The translations under genes were made by a program, and so were the position numbers. DNA of 64,000 nt from Ehretia macrophylla (taxonomy: Eukaryota > Streptophyta > Magnoliopsida > Boraginales > Ehretiaceae), in assembly GCA_037974665.1 (NCBI GenBank), contig CM075768.1:11771001-11835000 (forward strand). Reading direction: 5' to 3'. Every line of letters starts with the position of its first letter. Position 1 is the stretch's first letter. This document shows positions 32,351-44,169 of this stretch, piece by piece. Under the pieces are notes generated by a model. It was not told where the DNA came from. It saw only the letters and a list, made by a program, of their open reading frames with translations, and did not search any database.

Positions 32351-33676
32351 GTTTGGTACGTGATTCTCCTATTGACTCTTTGCCTTTCAAAGACACGTTC
32401 CCTGATGAGCAACTTTTTGCCATCTCATATAAGACCCCATGGTATGCCTACTATGTCAATTATCTGGCTGCCCAAGAGTTTCCAACTCATTGGGGTAAAC
32501 GTGAAAATGATCGATTCATGGCATAAGTCAAATACTTTATATGGGAAGATCCATATCTTTTCAAGATTTGTGCCGATCAAGTCATTAGGAGATGTATTCT
32601 TGAGGACGAAACTGGCACCATTCTCCAGTTCTGCTACTCTGAAGCATGTGGTGGACATTTCGGAGGAAAAATGACAACTGCCAAAGTCCTTCAATGTGGG
32701 TTCTTCTGGCCCACTCTTTTCAAAGATGCCCAGCAAGTGTGTAAAAATTGCCCACAATGTCAACAAGCTGGCTCCATTTCGAAAAGGGACATGATGCTCT
32801 TTACACCCATCCTCATATGTGAAATATTCAATGTTTGGGGTATAGACTTCATGGGTCCCTTTCCTCCTTCCTCAGGTTATACTTACATTATTGTCGATGT
32901 GGACTATGTGTCCAAGTGGGTAGAGGCAGTAGCAACCAGAACCAATGACCATAAAGTCGTGGTCAAGTTCATTAAAGAAAACATCTTTTCTTGATTCGGG
33001 GTGCCACGTGTACTTATTAGTGACGGTGGACAACATTTCCGTCACAGGACACTCGAAGCCTTATTAAGAAAATACACAATCCACCACAAGATAACAACAC
33101 CTTACCACTCACAAACAAGTGGTCAAGGATTGGTAAAGTCATCTGCACGATGCATTATGGGCCTATCGTACTGCTTTCAAAACTCCCATCGTCATGTCCC
33201 TGTAAAGATTGGTATATGGTAAAGCTTGCCACCTCCCTATTGAACTAGAGCATAAAGCCTATTGGGCTATTAAGGCCCTGAACTTTGACTTGCAACAAGC
33301 AGGTGAAGGTATAAAATTGGCGTTGAATGAATTGGAAGAGCTTCGCTTTGTAGCTTATGAGAATGCAAAGCTCTACAAAGAGAGAATGAAGAGGATTCAT
33401 GATAGATCTATTTTAAGAAAGACTTTCTCTCCTTCTAATAAAGTTTGGTTGTTTAATTCTAGGCTAAAGTTCTTCCCAGGAAAATTGAGAACAAAGTGGG
33501 ATGGTTCTTATGAAGTGCTTAAAACATATCCTTTCGGAGTTATCTTGATTAAACATCCCACAGATGGGCTTATTCTCACAGTCAATGGACAAAGACTGAA
33601 ACATGCTTTCGATCCTAAGGTGGTCCCTCATGAAGTTGAATCCGTTGAACTTTTGGGCCCTGTATACCTTCCATAA
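32351..33676 (+). pseudogene. Ath-1 integrase
   Basis: The zinc finger (CGGHFGGKM...[12 protein letters not shown]) and the core with GIDFMGPF and VLISDGGQHF are readable; a TGA splits NIFS*FGVP. Right after TSGQ the sequence jumps to GLVKSSARCIMG. Comparison with Ath-3 ([13 protein letters not shown]...) shows a small deletion that removes the catalytic Glu. The C-terminal part (33209-33676) is open in another frame and contains [20 protein letters not shown] and [21 protein letters not shown] before the TAA at 33674. No chromodomain follows, as expected for Athila. Confidence 0.85.
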
Positions 33677-33747
33677 AATGGAATCTACCTAGCTGATGGC
33701 ATTAAACTCAGTAGAACCGTCTGGATGAAGACGTTAAACTTAGCGCT

Positions 33748-33765
33748 ACTAGGAGGCAACCTAGT
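33748..33765 (+). other. conserved hairpin after Athila pol
   Basis: ACTAGGAGGCAACCTAGT can form a 6 bp stem (ACTAGG/CCTAGT) with the loop AGGCAA, about 75 bp after the integrase stop. Ath-3 keeps the identical 18 bases at 59199-59216. A related TGGGAGGCAACCCA phrase is, as far as I recall, common at this place in plant gypsy elements. Confidence 0.6.
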
Positions 33766-35697
33766 ACTCTTTTGTGTAAATATTTGTTTAATTTATGTTG
33801 TTTACATGTACTTTGTGAATCTTTCTCCAGCTTTAGGTAGTTGGGTTTTAAGCCCTGAGGAACATTCATAGAGGTACCAGTGTTGTTATACTAGTAGTCA
33901 CTGTACGTTTCTGTGCGCGGTTAGCTTAACTGTGTAACTCTGTCTTATAGTGTGAGCTACTCTAACAGCTTAATGTAGTTTGGGTCTGTTGGATATTACT
34001 TGATAAGGTAGTTAGGAGTGTGAGCATACATCAGACGTAACGTCTATGACGTAAAACCCACTGTTCTATCCTTGACCCTGTGGAACTAGCTTTGGCCTTA
34101 AGTGGCCGAAGGAAAGCACTAGATGTCGTGAGTACAGAAACCTCTGGAAGAGCTAGTTTGTTTAGAAATATCAACTCTAGAACCCCAGAAAAGAGTCTAA
34201 ATGGTCTAGGTAGTTCATTTATTTCCTTTATGTCTTAGTTTTATTGCTTGACCATAATTTTTTTTGACCTCCCTCCCTTATACTATTTTGTATAGATTAA
34301 CTATTATTTTTGTTGTGTTGGTGATAATCTATAACATGCTTTGTCTACTAATCTTTAACTGCAGAATGATACATCTTTTGGCAAAAGTTAGTAGAAAAGC
34401 TTTGACATCAACATAGAAATGCTTCACAACAGGTGATATCTTTCCTTACTATATTTCCCTTTATACCTGATCAACATACGCTGAAAAGTAAGCGAACCAT
34501 AGGTTTGGGGATGTAGCATTTGTCATTATGTTATTTATTGCATATTACACTACCACTGTCTTACATTGCTATTTGCTTGAGGACAAACAAAGTTTCGGTA
34601 TGGGGGTACGTACATTTCATGAAAAACTTTTTCAAAATATGAAAAAATATATACTATTTTTGTTCAGGAGAAGAGTAGTTTGCTACCTTACCTATTTAAA
34701 GGAAATGATTTAGATGATTTGAGAACCTGTATTGTTAGCTATGTATTGTGAAAAACTCTGAGGAAACTCTGTAAGAAAAACTTTGGGGTACTGTATTCAT
34801 GAGTAAACCTAGCTGTTCTTTTTTTTCAATTGATAGGTATGTGATTATGAAAGGACTCAGATAGGATTACCGTTTGTTATGAGAACTTATTATGATTGAA
34901 ACCTGAACCCTTATGCCATGTCTATACAGTATGTTATGTTACTCTGTTTGTATGTACACTTTGAGAAAAAGAAAAAAAAGAGAAAAAGAAAACAATGAAA
35001 ACAATGAAAAAAATGGAAAAAGAAAAAGAGTTGTACATACCTGTGTTGTTGAATAAAATTTTTGGTGTAAATATGTTGGAAATATATAAAGCACCACTAT
35101 CCTAGACATTGTAATTTGGGATATGTGTTATAGTGTAAGGTTTCGAGCCTGAATATCTCGGGTGATTAAGGCACGTAGGGGTCCCTTTGAAACTTGGCAA
35201 CCTCAGTCATAATGGCGAGGGATTGTTGGCCTTAAAGCCCGCTATATGGGATATCCAGAAAGCAAATGAAATTAAACACTATATAGAGATATTGTTAGTT
35301 GTACTTTTATAGTTCTGGAAAATGTTAAAGGGTTAAGGCATGATCAAGAGTTTGATTCCAAATGTAGGCAAGAATATGAAAGTCCAATCTGTTTACATAA
35401 CTTGAAAGTTGAGAATTGAATGAACTTAATCTGCTTAGTTTACTTCTAAATATGTACTCTGAAGCAATCAATAGTCGATTTCCAATAAAGAGTACCTTTT
35501 TGGTGAAAACTATGTACAAGGTTCTCTTATCATGTTTGTCATTAATTGCTAAATAGGTTTAAGATAGTAGATTGTATTTCTCATGTTTCATACTTGAAAA
35601 AATGTTAAACAAAAAGATATGATATATTGTTTCATCTGTTTTGACTTGTAAAAATCTTTGCAAAATTTCACTTTCACATCTGTTTTAAAGACAGTCT

Positions 35698-35730
35698 TGC
35701 TTGAGGGCAAACAAGATTTAGGTTTGGGGA
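35698..35730 (+). other. Ath-1 polypurine tract region
   Basis: GCTTGAGGGCAAACAAG is followed by ATTTAGGTTTGGGGA and then TGT before the LTR. The G-rich tail GGTTTGGGGA is the likely primer. Confidence 0.65.
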
Positions 35731-35733
35731 TGT

Positions 35734-37501
35734 TGATGTGACTGTATTTGTAGCACTCAAACCTTGGTATTTTTACTATATTTCTTTCTTAACTTAAGGA
35801 TAATTGTAACATTTTGATACTTTTAATGCAATGTAGGAGAATACCTGAAAATGAATGTTCAGGACCAAAACGATCCAAAATGCAAGTCAAGAAATAGACA
35901 ATGGGGAAAACACATAGAATGGTGGAAGAATAGAGTCTTTAGAGTCGGAATTTGGCCAAAACTAGCGTGTAATCAGACTCAAAACGCTAAAAATAGCCCA
36001 AAAATACCTCGGTTAACGCTCAGTCAAAGCCCGGTCAAAAGTCAAAACTCCAGCCCAGAAAGTCAACAAAAAGGTGCTCGAGCGCGCCCTCCTGGCGCTC
36101 GAGCGCCCTATGCAGAAAATTCCACAACATTCCAAAAGAAAACAAGTGTCGCGAAATGAGCCATTGGAGAAGACACGCGCTCAAGCGCGCCCTCAGAACG
36201 TTCCAAAATCTCCACGTGGCAGCGTGTCTACCATTGAAGACCAGAGTGCGCCTCTGAAATTTTGTCTATAAATAGCCTCCCTCCATCCGAAAAATGTTAA
36301 TTAATTTGGAATAGTGCCAAGCTTGTTGGTATAATTTCGAGTTAATTCTTGTTAATTTTAGTCGTAGTTGTAATTAATTAATTAGTAGAATATGAGGGAA
36401 ATCTCACCTAAGTGGTTCTTATTCGGGGAAATTTTGCCCGAATAACCACTTTTAGGGAAAAATTTGAACCAAGTAGTTATCATCCGGGGGAGATTCTGCC
36501 CGAATAGCTTTTAATAGGAAAACATTTATTTCAGGGGAAAATTCATCCCTAATAGTTCTTTTTTCAGGGGAAATTAGTTCCGCCTGAATAGCTATTTGGC
36601 GTCGAACTTCTGCTCAAATTTCAGAAGGTAGAAATACAAAGACGTCATAACGGGGGAGCCTTTCTTGACTCTCTTATTTATACTATTTGTATTTATTATT
36701 ATGTCTGAGTCGAATTATTTATCTAGGGGAGGATATTGTAAATGATGGTCTTTTAATATATGGTCTCGGATTCGGTTTATTTAATTCGATTGCAATATAT
36801 GACTTGCTTTAAATTTAGTACTGTCTTTTATACATAATGCTTTTTAGTAGATGTTATGAATGCTTTACTTATTATCTTTCATACGTAATGCTTTCAGTAG
36901 ACGTTATGATAGCTTTACTTTCGTGTCATATATCCATGCTTTAATAGTGAATCAAATAGCTTGACAACCTTAGATTCCATGAACTATAGGTTGTACCGTA
37001 GTTCTAGTCCAAGTAATGAGAAATTAATGACTTAGTTAAAACAGACCTTTTACACCAGGTTACAAGGACAGTTCCATACTATGACTCCAATGCTTGTAGA
37101 TGGCACAACACCTACATCAGAGTTAGTAATCGGGATTTCAATAGGCTAAGTAATTAACTAGGTTAATACTTGTAGCTTAACCTCTTGCATAGGATTAGAG
37201 AACTTGAATGCCGAGCCTATATTGACTGCCTCTTTGCATATCCATCCCCCTAGATTCCTTACCCTCGTATTCCACTAATACTTAGTTAGTTTAATTTAGT
37301 TGTAATATAACCAAACACCCCATACAAACTGTCACTTACCACTTTAACACTTTCACACTTTACTTCACCAAATTGCTAATGCGCTTCCTTGTGGTACAAT
37401 TCTGCACTCATAGCACACTACACTACAAAGATCTGTTCACTTGCGGGTATTTAAACTTGGTTGTTTTACACTGATTTTTACACACACAACTAATCACATC
37501 A
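35734..37501 (+). repeat. Athila LTR 2 (shared central LTR)
   Basis: 1768 bp, starting TGATGTGACTG like LTR 1 and ending TAATCACATCA. Its TATA box is at 36267-36274. The palindrome cluster has GGCGCTCGAGCGCC at 36094-36107 plus decayed copies at 36074-36088 and near 36172. It serves as the 3' LTR of Ath-1 and the 5' LTR of Ath-2. Confidence 0.9.
36267..36274 (+). promoter_or_regulatory. TATA box of Athila LTR 2
   Basis: TATAAATA in the same TTTGTCTATAAATAGCC context as LTR 1. Confidence 0.6.
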
Positions 37502-37507
37502 AGTTTT

Positions 37508-37525
37508 TGGCGCCGTTGCGAGGGA
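37508..37525 (+). other. Ath-2 primer binding site (tRNA-Asp type)
   Basis: TGGCGCCGTTGCGAGGGA follows the central LTR. It matches the Athila-type PBS closely and shows that a second internal region begins here. Confidence 0.8.
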
Positions 37526-37983
37526 TACACGGTCTAGTTAAGTTTTTGAATTAAACAGTGAACTTGTTTTAAGTGATGTAATTATTGTCTATATTTGTTA
37601 AATTGTATAAATTCTACTTGTAAAGTATATTGCATATGGTTTATAAATTTGTATATTGTCTGTATAATACTTGCATGTAAACTGTTTATATTATGCTTTG
37701 TTAAAATATCTTGCACATATACTTAGCTTAATTTCTATTTTTCATTTAAGTACTTAGTTTAATTTTCGTATTTACTTCAGTACTTAATTTACTTTCTGCC
37801 TTTATTTAAAGTACGTAGTTTACTTTATGTATTTAGTTAATATACTTTAGCTTATTTTTTGTCTTTACTTCTAGGACTTAGCTTTAGTTAATTTGCATGC
37901 ACGGGCATTGTTCCTTAAATCCGGAACTCGCCCAGTTTGATCCCAAGCCCCAAAAAACTTCGTGAAGGAGAGTGCAAGTCCCG

Positions 37984-38944
37984 ATGGCGGAACAAGAAGG
38001 AAATATTCTAAACATACCGCCTCTTCCTATAGCTCAACTTGTTAACCGACCCGTTAATCAACCTGTTGACCCACAAATGACTCTTCGTCAACATTTCTCT
38101 CTCGGCAATTACAACCCTGAATTTGCCATAGTCCCACCGGCTCTTGCCAACGTTAACTTTGAGCTTAAGACAGGGACCATTTCAAATTTGTCTTCCTTTT
38201 ACGGGAAGAGCAATGAAAACCCTTACGCTCATATCATACAATTCTTGGAAGCATGTTCTATGCTTCACATCCCTAATGTGAGCCGTGAGATTATTCAACT
38301 GCATTTGTTTCCATTTTCCTTGAAAGACAAAGCCAAACAATGGCTGAATCATTTAGACGCATGAGTTATTACATCTTGGGAAGAACTTGTTTGGAAATTC
38401 TTACTAGGTTCTTCCCAATGGCCAAAACCGTTACTCTACGAACAGACATCATGTCATTCATTCAGTCGAACTTAGAGCCTTTTTATGAAGCTTGGGAGAG
38501 ATTTATTGATCTTAGGAATCAGTGTCCCCATCATGGGTTTGCCCGTCACGAACTTTTGCATTATTTCTTTAAAGGTCTTACACCTCAGCATAAAATAATA
38601 ATAAATGCAATGAGTAATTGAGGTTTCTATAACCTCATAGCAGACGAAGCTTGAAGTAGAATTGAGAATATAGCTGAAGATTCTCTTCAGAACACAGCTA
38701 TAGATAGAGAAACTAGAAGCACCTACAACCCCCAAAAGAGGGCACTGCTCGAGGTTAGCTCTAACTCCAACGCCTAATTGACCAACAAAGTAGATGCCCT
38801 ATCACTTCAATTAGAAAAATTCATGTCTCTAGGGTGTACTTTGTCACAATAAACTCCTCAAATCACGGAAGTTTATGTTGTATGTTCTGCAGTAGATCAC
38901 TCTTCTCTAAACTGTCCAATCAGTGCACAATTTACTGAATTCAT
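37984..38944 (+). pseudogene. Ath-2 partial gag
   Basis: The ATG at 37984 opens MAEQEGNILNIPPLPIAQL. The capsid motifs match Ath-1, and this copy retains the CGA and CAG codons that are stops in Ath-1 (TLRTDIMSF, RNQCPHHGF). It has its own TGA in HLDA*VITSW (GGA in Ath-1), a frameshift near 38390 and further stops after 38620. It breaks off at 38944 inside the zinc-knuckle region (FTEFM), where Tek-B sequence resumes. Confidence 0.8.
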
Positions 38945-39244
38945 GAAACCGTATGGGGTAAATTATCCGACTCATGATCTTGAGTTTGCAGTAGTTGTAT
39001 TTGCACTGAAAAAGTGACATCATTATTTGTGGGGCAGTAAGTTTGAGATTTTCAGTGATCACAAAAGTCTGAAGTACTCGTTCTCACAGGAGTTAAATAT
39101 GCGTCAATGGAGATGGATGAAACTTCTCGGAGATTATAATTGTTCTATCAATTATCTACCTGGGAAGGCAAGTGTTGTAGCAGATGCTCTTAGCCATAAG
39201 GCGAGTGTTACTTGTTTGGTAGTTAAAAAGTGGAAGATGCTTGA
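38945..39244 (+). pseudogene. Tek-B RNase H, 3' part
   Basis: The Tek-B frame resumes with [23 protein letters not shown] sequence, then a TGA where relatives have KKWRHYLWG. It continues with FEIFSDHKSLKYSFSQELN and ends in the conserved ASVVADALSHKA. The first RNase H Asp lies in the segment lost at the Athila junction, so the domain is incomplete. Confidence 0.8.
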
Positions 39245-40350
39245 GGAAGTTAGTTATTGGAGACCAAAATTGACTCAAGTTGAGGTGATGTGTTCACATC
39301 TCCGTATTCAACATTTATTGCTGTCTCAGATTAGAGAAGCTCAACAACTTGATGCAAAACTTCAGAAGATCAAGGATCAGATCACGGATGATCAGTCTGA
39401 CTTCAAATTGCATGCTGATGGTATTCTTCAGTTTCAGAACAAGTTGTATGTTCCCGATGAACTAGGTTTGAGGAGAGGTATTCTGGAGGAGGCTCATAAT
39501 TCTAAGTACACTATTCATCCCGGTGGAAACAAGATGTACCGGGATTTGAAATAACATTACTTGTGGAACAACATGAAAATGGAGGTTGCATAGTTTGTAT
39601 CCAAATGTTTGACTTGTCAGCGGGTGAAAGCAAAACATCAACGACCCGCAGGGTTACTTTAGTTGTTGACAATACCAGAGTGGAAATGGGAGCATATTAC
39701 GATGGACTTCGTCACTAGTTTGCCTAGAACACCGAGAGCTAACAATGCGGTTTGGGTTATTGTGGACCGTTTGACGAAGACAGCTCATTTTATTCCAATG
39801 AGGACGGGAGATGAAGTTGCAAGGTTGGCAGATCTTTATTTGGATTAGACTGTTAAACTTCACGGGATTCCATCTAGTATTGTCTCTGATCGAGATTCTT
39901 GATTTACTTCTCGACTTTGGGAGAAACTCCAGGAAACTCTGGGTATTCAGTTGAACTTCAGTACAACATATCATCCGCAGACCGACGGTCAGTTGGAAAG
40001 AACTATTCAGATTCTGGAAGATATGCTTAAGGCTTGTGTTCTGGACTTTGGGAAGAACTGGGAGAAACATCTACCACTTGCCGAGTTTTCCTATAACAAT
40101 AGTTATGAAGCGACTATTGGAATCGCACCTTTTGCAGCTCTCTACGGCCGTAATTGCCGATCACCTTTGTATTGGGACGAAGTAGGGGAGATGAAGGCTA
40201 TTGATCCGACTATAATGCCATAGCTTCTAGAGAAGATTGAGAATGTCCAGTTGATTAGGCAAAAAATGCTAACAGCGCAGAGTAGATACAAGAGTTATGC
40301 TGATAAGCGCCATCGGGATTTGGAGTTTGTAGTCTAGGACCAAGTTTTCT
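39245..40350 (+). pseudogene. Tek-B integrase core
   Basis: The zinc finger (YTIHPGGNKMYRDLK ... CLTCQRVKAKHQ) and the core with WEHITMDFV, SSIVSDRDS and HPQTDGQLERTIQ keep all three residues of the D-D-E triad. Stops occur at 39552 (TAA), 39591 (TAG), 39660 (TAG), near 39847 (TAG), near 39900 (TGA where Arg is expected), 40221 (TAG) and 40336 (TAG), all in one unbroken frame. Integrase inserts the cDNA; this copy cannot be translated through. Confidence 0.85.
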
Positions 40351-40826
40351 TGAAATTGTCTCTTCGTAAGGGGTTTGCTCGTTATGGTAAAGGTGGTAAG
40401 CTGAGTCCGAGGTTTGCAGGGCCGTTTGAGATTACCGGCAGGGTTGGTAAGTTGGCATATCAGTTAGCTTTGCTGGAGGACTTCTCTAATGTTCACGATG
40501 TCTTTCATGTGTCTAATTTGCGGAAGTATTATCCGGATCCTTCTCATATTCTAGAGCCAGAGCCGTTACAGCTTCATGAGAATCTGACTTATGATGAACG
40601 GCTGATTCGTATTCTTGATCAAATAGAACGGGAGTTGAGGTCGAAGAAGATTCTGATGGTCAAAGTATTGTGGAAACATCACAGGATCGAAGAAGCTACA
40701 TGGGAAAAAAAGGATCAGATTCAGCAACAATACCCAGACTTATTCCAAGCAGCAAGTAAGAATTTCAAGGATGAAATTTCTTTAATAGGGGGAGAATGTG
40801 AAATCCCAGATTTCATCTATATGTGA
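40350..40826 (+). pseudogene. Tek-B integrase C-terminus with Tekay chromodomain
   Basis: The open stretch has the GPF-type module (RFAGPFEITGRVGKLAYQLAL), VHDVFHVSNLRKYYPDPSHI and a chromodomain of the shortened Tekay type (ILDQIERELRSKKILMVKVLWKHHRIEEATWE). The frame runs into the 3' LTR and ends at 40824-40826. No stop lies inside this part, so it is the best-preserved piece of the Tek-B pol. Confidence 0.85.
40784..40796 (+). other. Tek-B polypurine tract
   Basis: AATAGGGGGAGAA stands directly before the 3' LTR start TGTGAAATCC. Confidence 0.8.
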
Positions 40827-43229
40827 AATTGCATGTTTTGACCTGTATATGTGTTATCTGAGTTAGAATGCGCTAATTCTGTGATTTATACTCCTATTAC
40901 ATACTATGTGAGCATTCATGAAAGTTTTGTAAAAATCGGCATTGAAAATTTTATCGACAACTTTTGTGAATAGTATTTTTGTAACACGTCCATAAAAATT
41001 TTGAAACTAGTCTTTTTAGTGTTTGAAAACCTACTCCTCATATATTAATTGACCCGTGTTTGATTAAAATAGATTTTAAATTGGATTAGGAATTTTTAAG
41101 GCTTTTACACATTCTTTTGCAAAAATTGAGTTTTATAGCTATTTGTATGTATATGTATGCATATGAAAATGTTGTCACCTATTCTTGAACTACTAAATAT
41201 AGTATATATGATAGATATATATATATGTAAGTATGCAAAATAGTCTAAAATACAAATAAAAAACTAGAAAATACAATTAAAAGACTAAAATTGGCAACTT
41301 TGACTTGGCTTTAGTTATTTGACTTTGCATATATATACATAATACATACAATATATTATATAACAAACCTCAAAACACCTAAAACACACACACACATGGC
41401 CTAAACACCATAGGGAGAAAAAGAGAGTTTTTCAACTATTTTTCAAAGTAATTTTTGCGTAGAAGTTGCAATCCAAGGCCAAATCTTGTCATCCAAAGTT
41501 AGATTTTGCTTGTTGGGAATCCATTGCACACATTTCTAACTTCATTTGGAATCAAAGATGAGAGAAAAATTCTAGATCTAAGAATGCTATTCTTTGTCAA
41601 TTTCATATAACTGTATTTTTATCCAATATTTTGTTGAATTGTCTTTAGATTATTGCTCAGTAGTTTCCAAGGATCGTTTATATGTATTTATAGCTGTTTT
41701 GATCGGTAGTAGCATATATTTCTATTTTTCGGGTATTAAAGTTGAGTTATTGGTTCATTGTTGAATAATTGTTGTTGTAATGGTTAGAATTGATTGGTTG
41801 TTGCTTCTAAAAGTTTATTAATTATAAGGTAGTAATGTTGTAATGCCGAATTTTGAATTGGGATATCGTAGCAAAAGTCCAAAAATTTCAGCCTAGGTGC
41901 ATTGCAAAATTAGGGTTGTTGGACTTGATTTAGATGGATTTTGGTTGGTTTTCGATGGGGCTAATGTAGTTGCATGTGTGGTGGAGTGATAAGAAGTGGT
42001 TTGGAGGTTATTGGATTAGTAGAATGTAAGTTACAAATTTTAAAAGTTTGTGTAGTCTTTCTTTGAAATGTTGAAATGTTGTTTCGGTTGTTGTAGTTGT
42101 TTCTTGAGTTATTTTTAAGGTAGGTTCAGGGTTGAATGCATGTTTAAGTATATGTTAAGTTGGGTGGCCTATTTTGTCATCTAACTTAGTTGTTTTAGGT
42201 GTTAATTGATGTTATGTTGATTGGGATGTTATTAACTGATAATGATCTAGAGGACAACCTACTTTGTTGTCTTACCAGACTATAAGATGTTTATGATTAT
42301 TGTCATGAGTCTTGATAGTGTATGCCACCTCTCAGACAGCGTCGGGTTGTCGGGTTGATAACTACATGACTATCATAGACTACCCCCAGCTCGCATGGGC
42401 GGAGATGCCATGGAGGGAGGGGCTAGATGAGGTACCTCGGTTATGTATTGTAGGAGTTATAAGAAGATGGTTGAGATCGTGATGGCGTATGGAGCTACAC
42501 CAACTAGTGTATCATTTCACATTGAATGGTTATTTACGTGGTTGAATTGAAATGTTGATGTTAATGAAGTTGTTGATATTATTGCTCATAGGATGATTTC
42601 CCAAAGGGTAAAGTAAATGTTTTCAAAAGATCTTTCGAATCCTCACTGAGCTTTGTTATATATAAGCTCACCTTCATTTGTTTATTGTCATCAGGTGTAA
42701 TTGAACCAGACCTAGGGTACGTCTCTTAGGAAGCTGAGTATGTGCCTTCTATGGACGAGTCTTATGTGCCCGAGTCCTATCCTTGATGTTGTGGATGAAG
42801 TTTTATTTTGATGACTTGTATACTAGAACATGTGGTATTGTATTTACTTTGAGGTCATATTGTATAAGATGCTATAAAGATAGAGGAACATATAATGCTA
42901 GTTTAGTTGTCTTACTTTTGGAACTTGAATAGGTTGCTAGACTAGCGTTATAAATGTATGTTATGCATGCGTATGGTTTGGAGTATAATTGATGTTGGAA
43001 CGGAGGCGTATAACCTATGGATGAACTATTGAATAGTTGTTTAATATATGAAAATGGTTGTGTTGTATGTTGTTGAAATAATTGTAGAGTTGTTATTGAT
43101 ATTTGGAGCTGGTTGTATAAGTTATAAAGGGTTGGTTTAGAGCCCTGATGTACATGTTACAGTCGTTATACTGCCGAAATTCCGTTGGGTCCTGACTAAT
43201 TGTAAGTAGGGTCGAGTTAGAGCATGACA
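40797..43229 (+). repeat. Tek-B 3' LTR
   Basis: 2433 bp from TGTGAAATCC to GCATGACA. Differences from the 5' LTR are mostly transitions in the part compared by eye. CCAGC follows as the right target-site copy. Confidence 0.9.
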
Positions 43230-44147
43230 CCAGCGGACAAGGGGTCCTCCACTAGTCGACCGGTGGACGGGGCAGTCCCCCGGTCGTGCTGTTACGAAAA
43301 AAAAACTTCTTCTAACAATTAACCCTACAACAACCCAACCTCCTAAGCAACAACCAAGCAAGTTCAAGGAGGCTATTAGGCATCATACAAGAGTTCAAAC
43401 TTCACCCAATCACCTCACTTCAACAATCTACAACACCCAACATAAATTTTCAATTCCTAGATCTACAATACGTAAATACAACCAAGTTCACAATGAGGAC
43501 GTATATGAACTTCACAATGAGGAAGTATATGAACTTCACAAGCAATATTACTCAACAATATACAACATACAACATTGGATGAGCTTTATCAATAAATTTT
43601 GAAAGAATCCCTCACCTAGGTGTAGAGTTGGATGCAAGAGATGATGTTCAAGATGCAAGTAGAAGCTTGGGAATACAAGGAAATGGTGGAAGATAACTGT
43701 ACTTGTTTGCTCTTTCTTCTTTTCTTCTTCCTCTTCTCTTTCTCCCTTAGTCAAAATTTAGAGAATGTGTGTGTGTCTTTCAGATTTGTGTGTGTGTGTA
43801 GAGATTTGGTGTGTGTTTTTGTGTGTATTATGTGTATGTAGTGTATGTAAATAATATCCAAGCTCCCAAAAGACCACCTTGCCCCTCTAACTTAAAGCTA
43901 TTTATTACATGCCATCCTAGTTGTATATTAACTAGTTAGTTGCTAGGCTTTGTCCAATAATATTTAATTAACTTCCTACGACATCTAAAACACTTAATGG
44001 CACGTTAAATAATGAATTGCACGTAAATCGAGATAAATGTATATTAATCCATATAAAAGCATGTAAAACAAGGTAGATGCATATAAAATGATTTATTTAT
44101 GCATGATATGACATATATGCACGTGAGGTCTCGTGCTGGGCCTTACA
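43230..44147 (-). repeat. Tek-C 3' LTR, inner part
   Basis: On the minus strand it begins TGTAAGGCCCAGCACGAGACC at 44147 and runs to the Tek-B insertion site. It contains CA-rich and GAAGAAGAA tracts shared with Tek-D (near 43720-43850). The GC-rich patch near the site (43230-43290) is repetitive (GGACAAGGGG, GGTGGACGGGG). Confidence 0.75.
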
Positions 44148-44160
44148 ACCTCCCCTCCTT
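44148..44160 (-). other. Tek-C polypurine tract
   Basis: Minus strand AAGGAGGGGAGGT directly abuts the LTR start. Confidence 0.8.
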
Positions 44161-44169
44161 AAAAGAATC

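Larger units (their letters stand above)
33677..35733 (+). other. Ath-1 long 3' non-coding region
   Basis: About 2 kb between integrase and the 3' LTR. I see no envelope-like ORF. It holds a hairpin (33748-33765), PPT-like motifs (34501-34512 and 34571-34608), a purine tract of GAAAAAGAAAA type (34970-35030) and the real PPT. The same order occurs in Ath-3, so the whole region is a conserved part of the family. Confidence 0.75.
26049..38944 (+). mobile_element. Athila-type gypsy array: LTR, internal, LTR, partial internal
   Basis: Two LTRs (26049-27813 and 35734-37501) flank one internal region (27814-35733). After the second LTR, a second primer binding site and gag region follow (37502-38944) in the same orientation. 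That is not a simple insertion: it is two tandem elements sharing a central LTR, the second cut off inside gag. The right junction joins gag (TEFM) straight to Tek-B RNase H (KPYGVNYPTHD), and about 340 bp of Tek-B is missing. Unequal recombination followed by deletion would explain it. Confidence 0.8.
20811..43229 (+). mobile_element. Tekay chromovirus Tek-B, full length but with an Athila array inside
   Basis: LTRs at 20811-23249 and 40797-43229 flank gag, protease, RT, RNase H, integrase and a Tekay-type chromodomain on the plus strand. The insertion site CCAGT (20806-20810) is repeated after the element as CCAGC (43230-43234). By hand count the first 123 LTR bases differ at 9 positions. 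The RT is interrupted at 26048 by Athila DNA that runs to 38944. About 340 bp of RT/RNase H sequence that Tek-F still has is missing there. Apart from a poly-G frameshift in gag, the frame is continuous but dotted with stop codons, mostly TAG. Confidence 0.85.

Noticed and set aside
34528..34713. Possible envelope-like ORF after Ath-1 integrase
   Set aside because: Only 61 codons, not matched by an open frame in Ath-3 at the same place, and it lies across the PPT-like motif.
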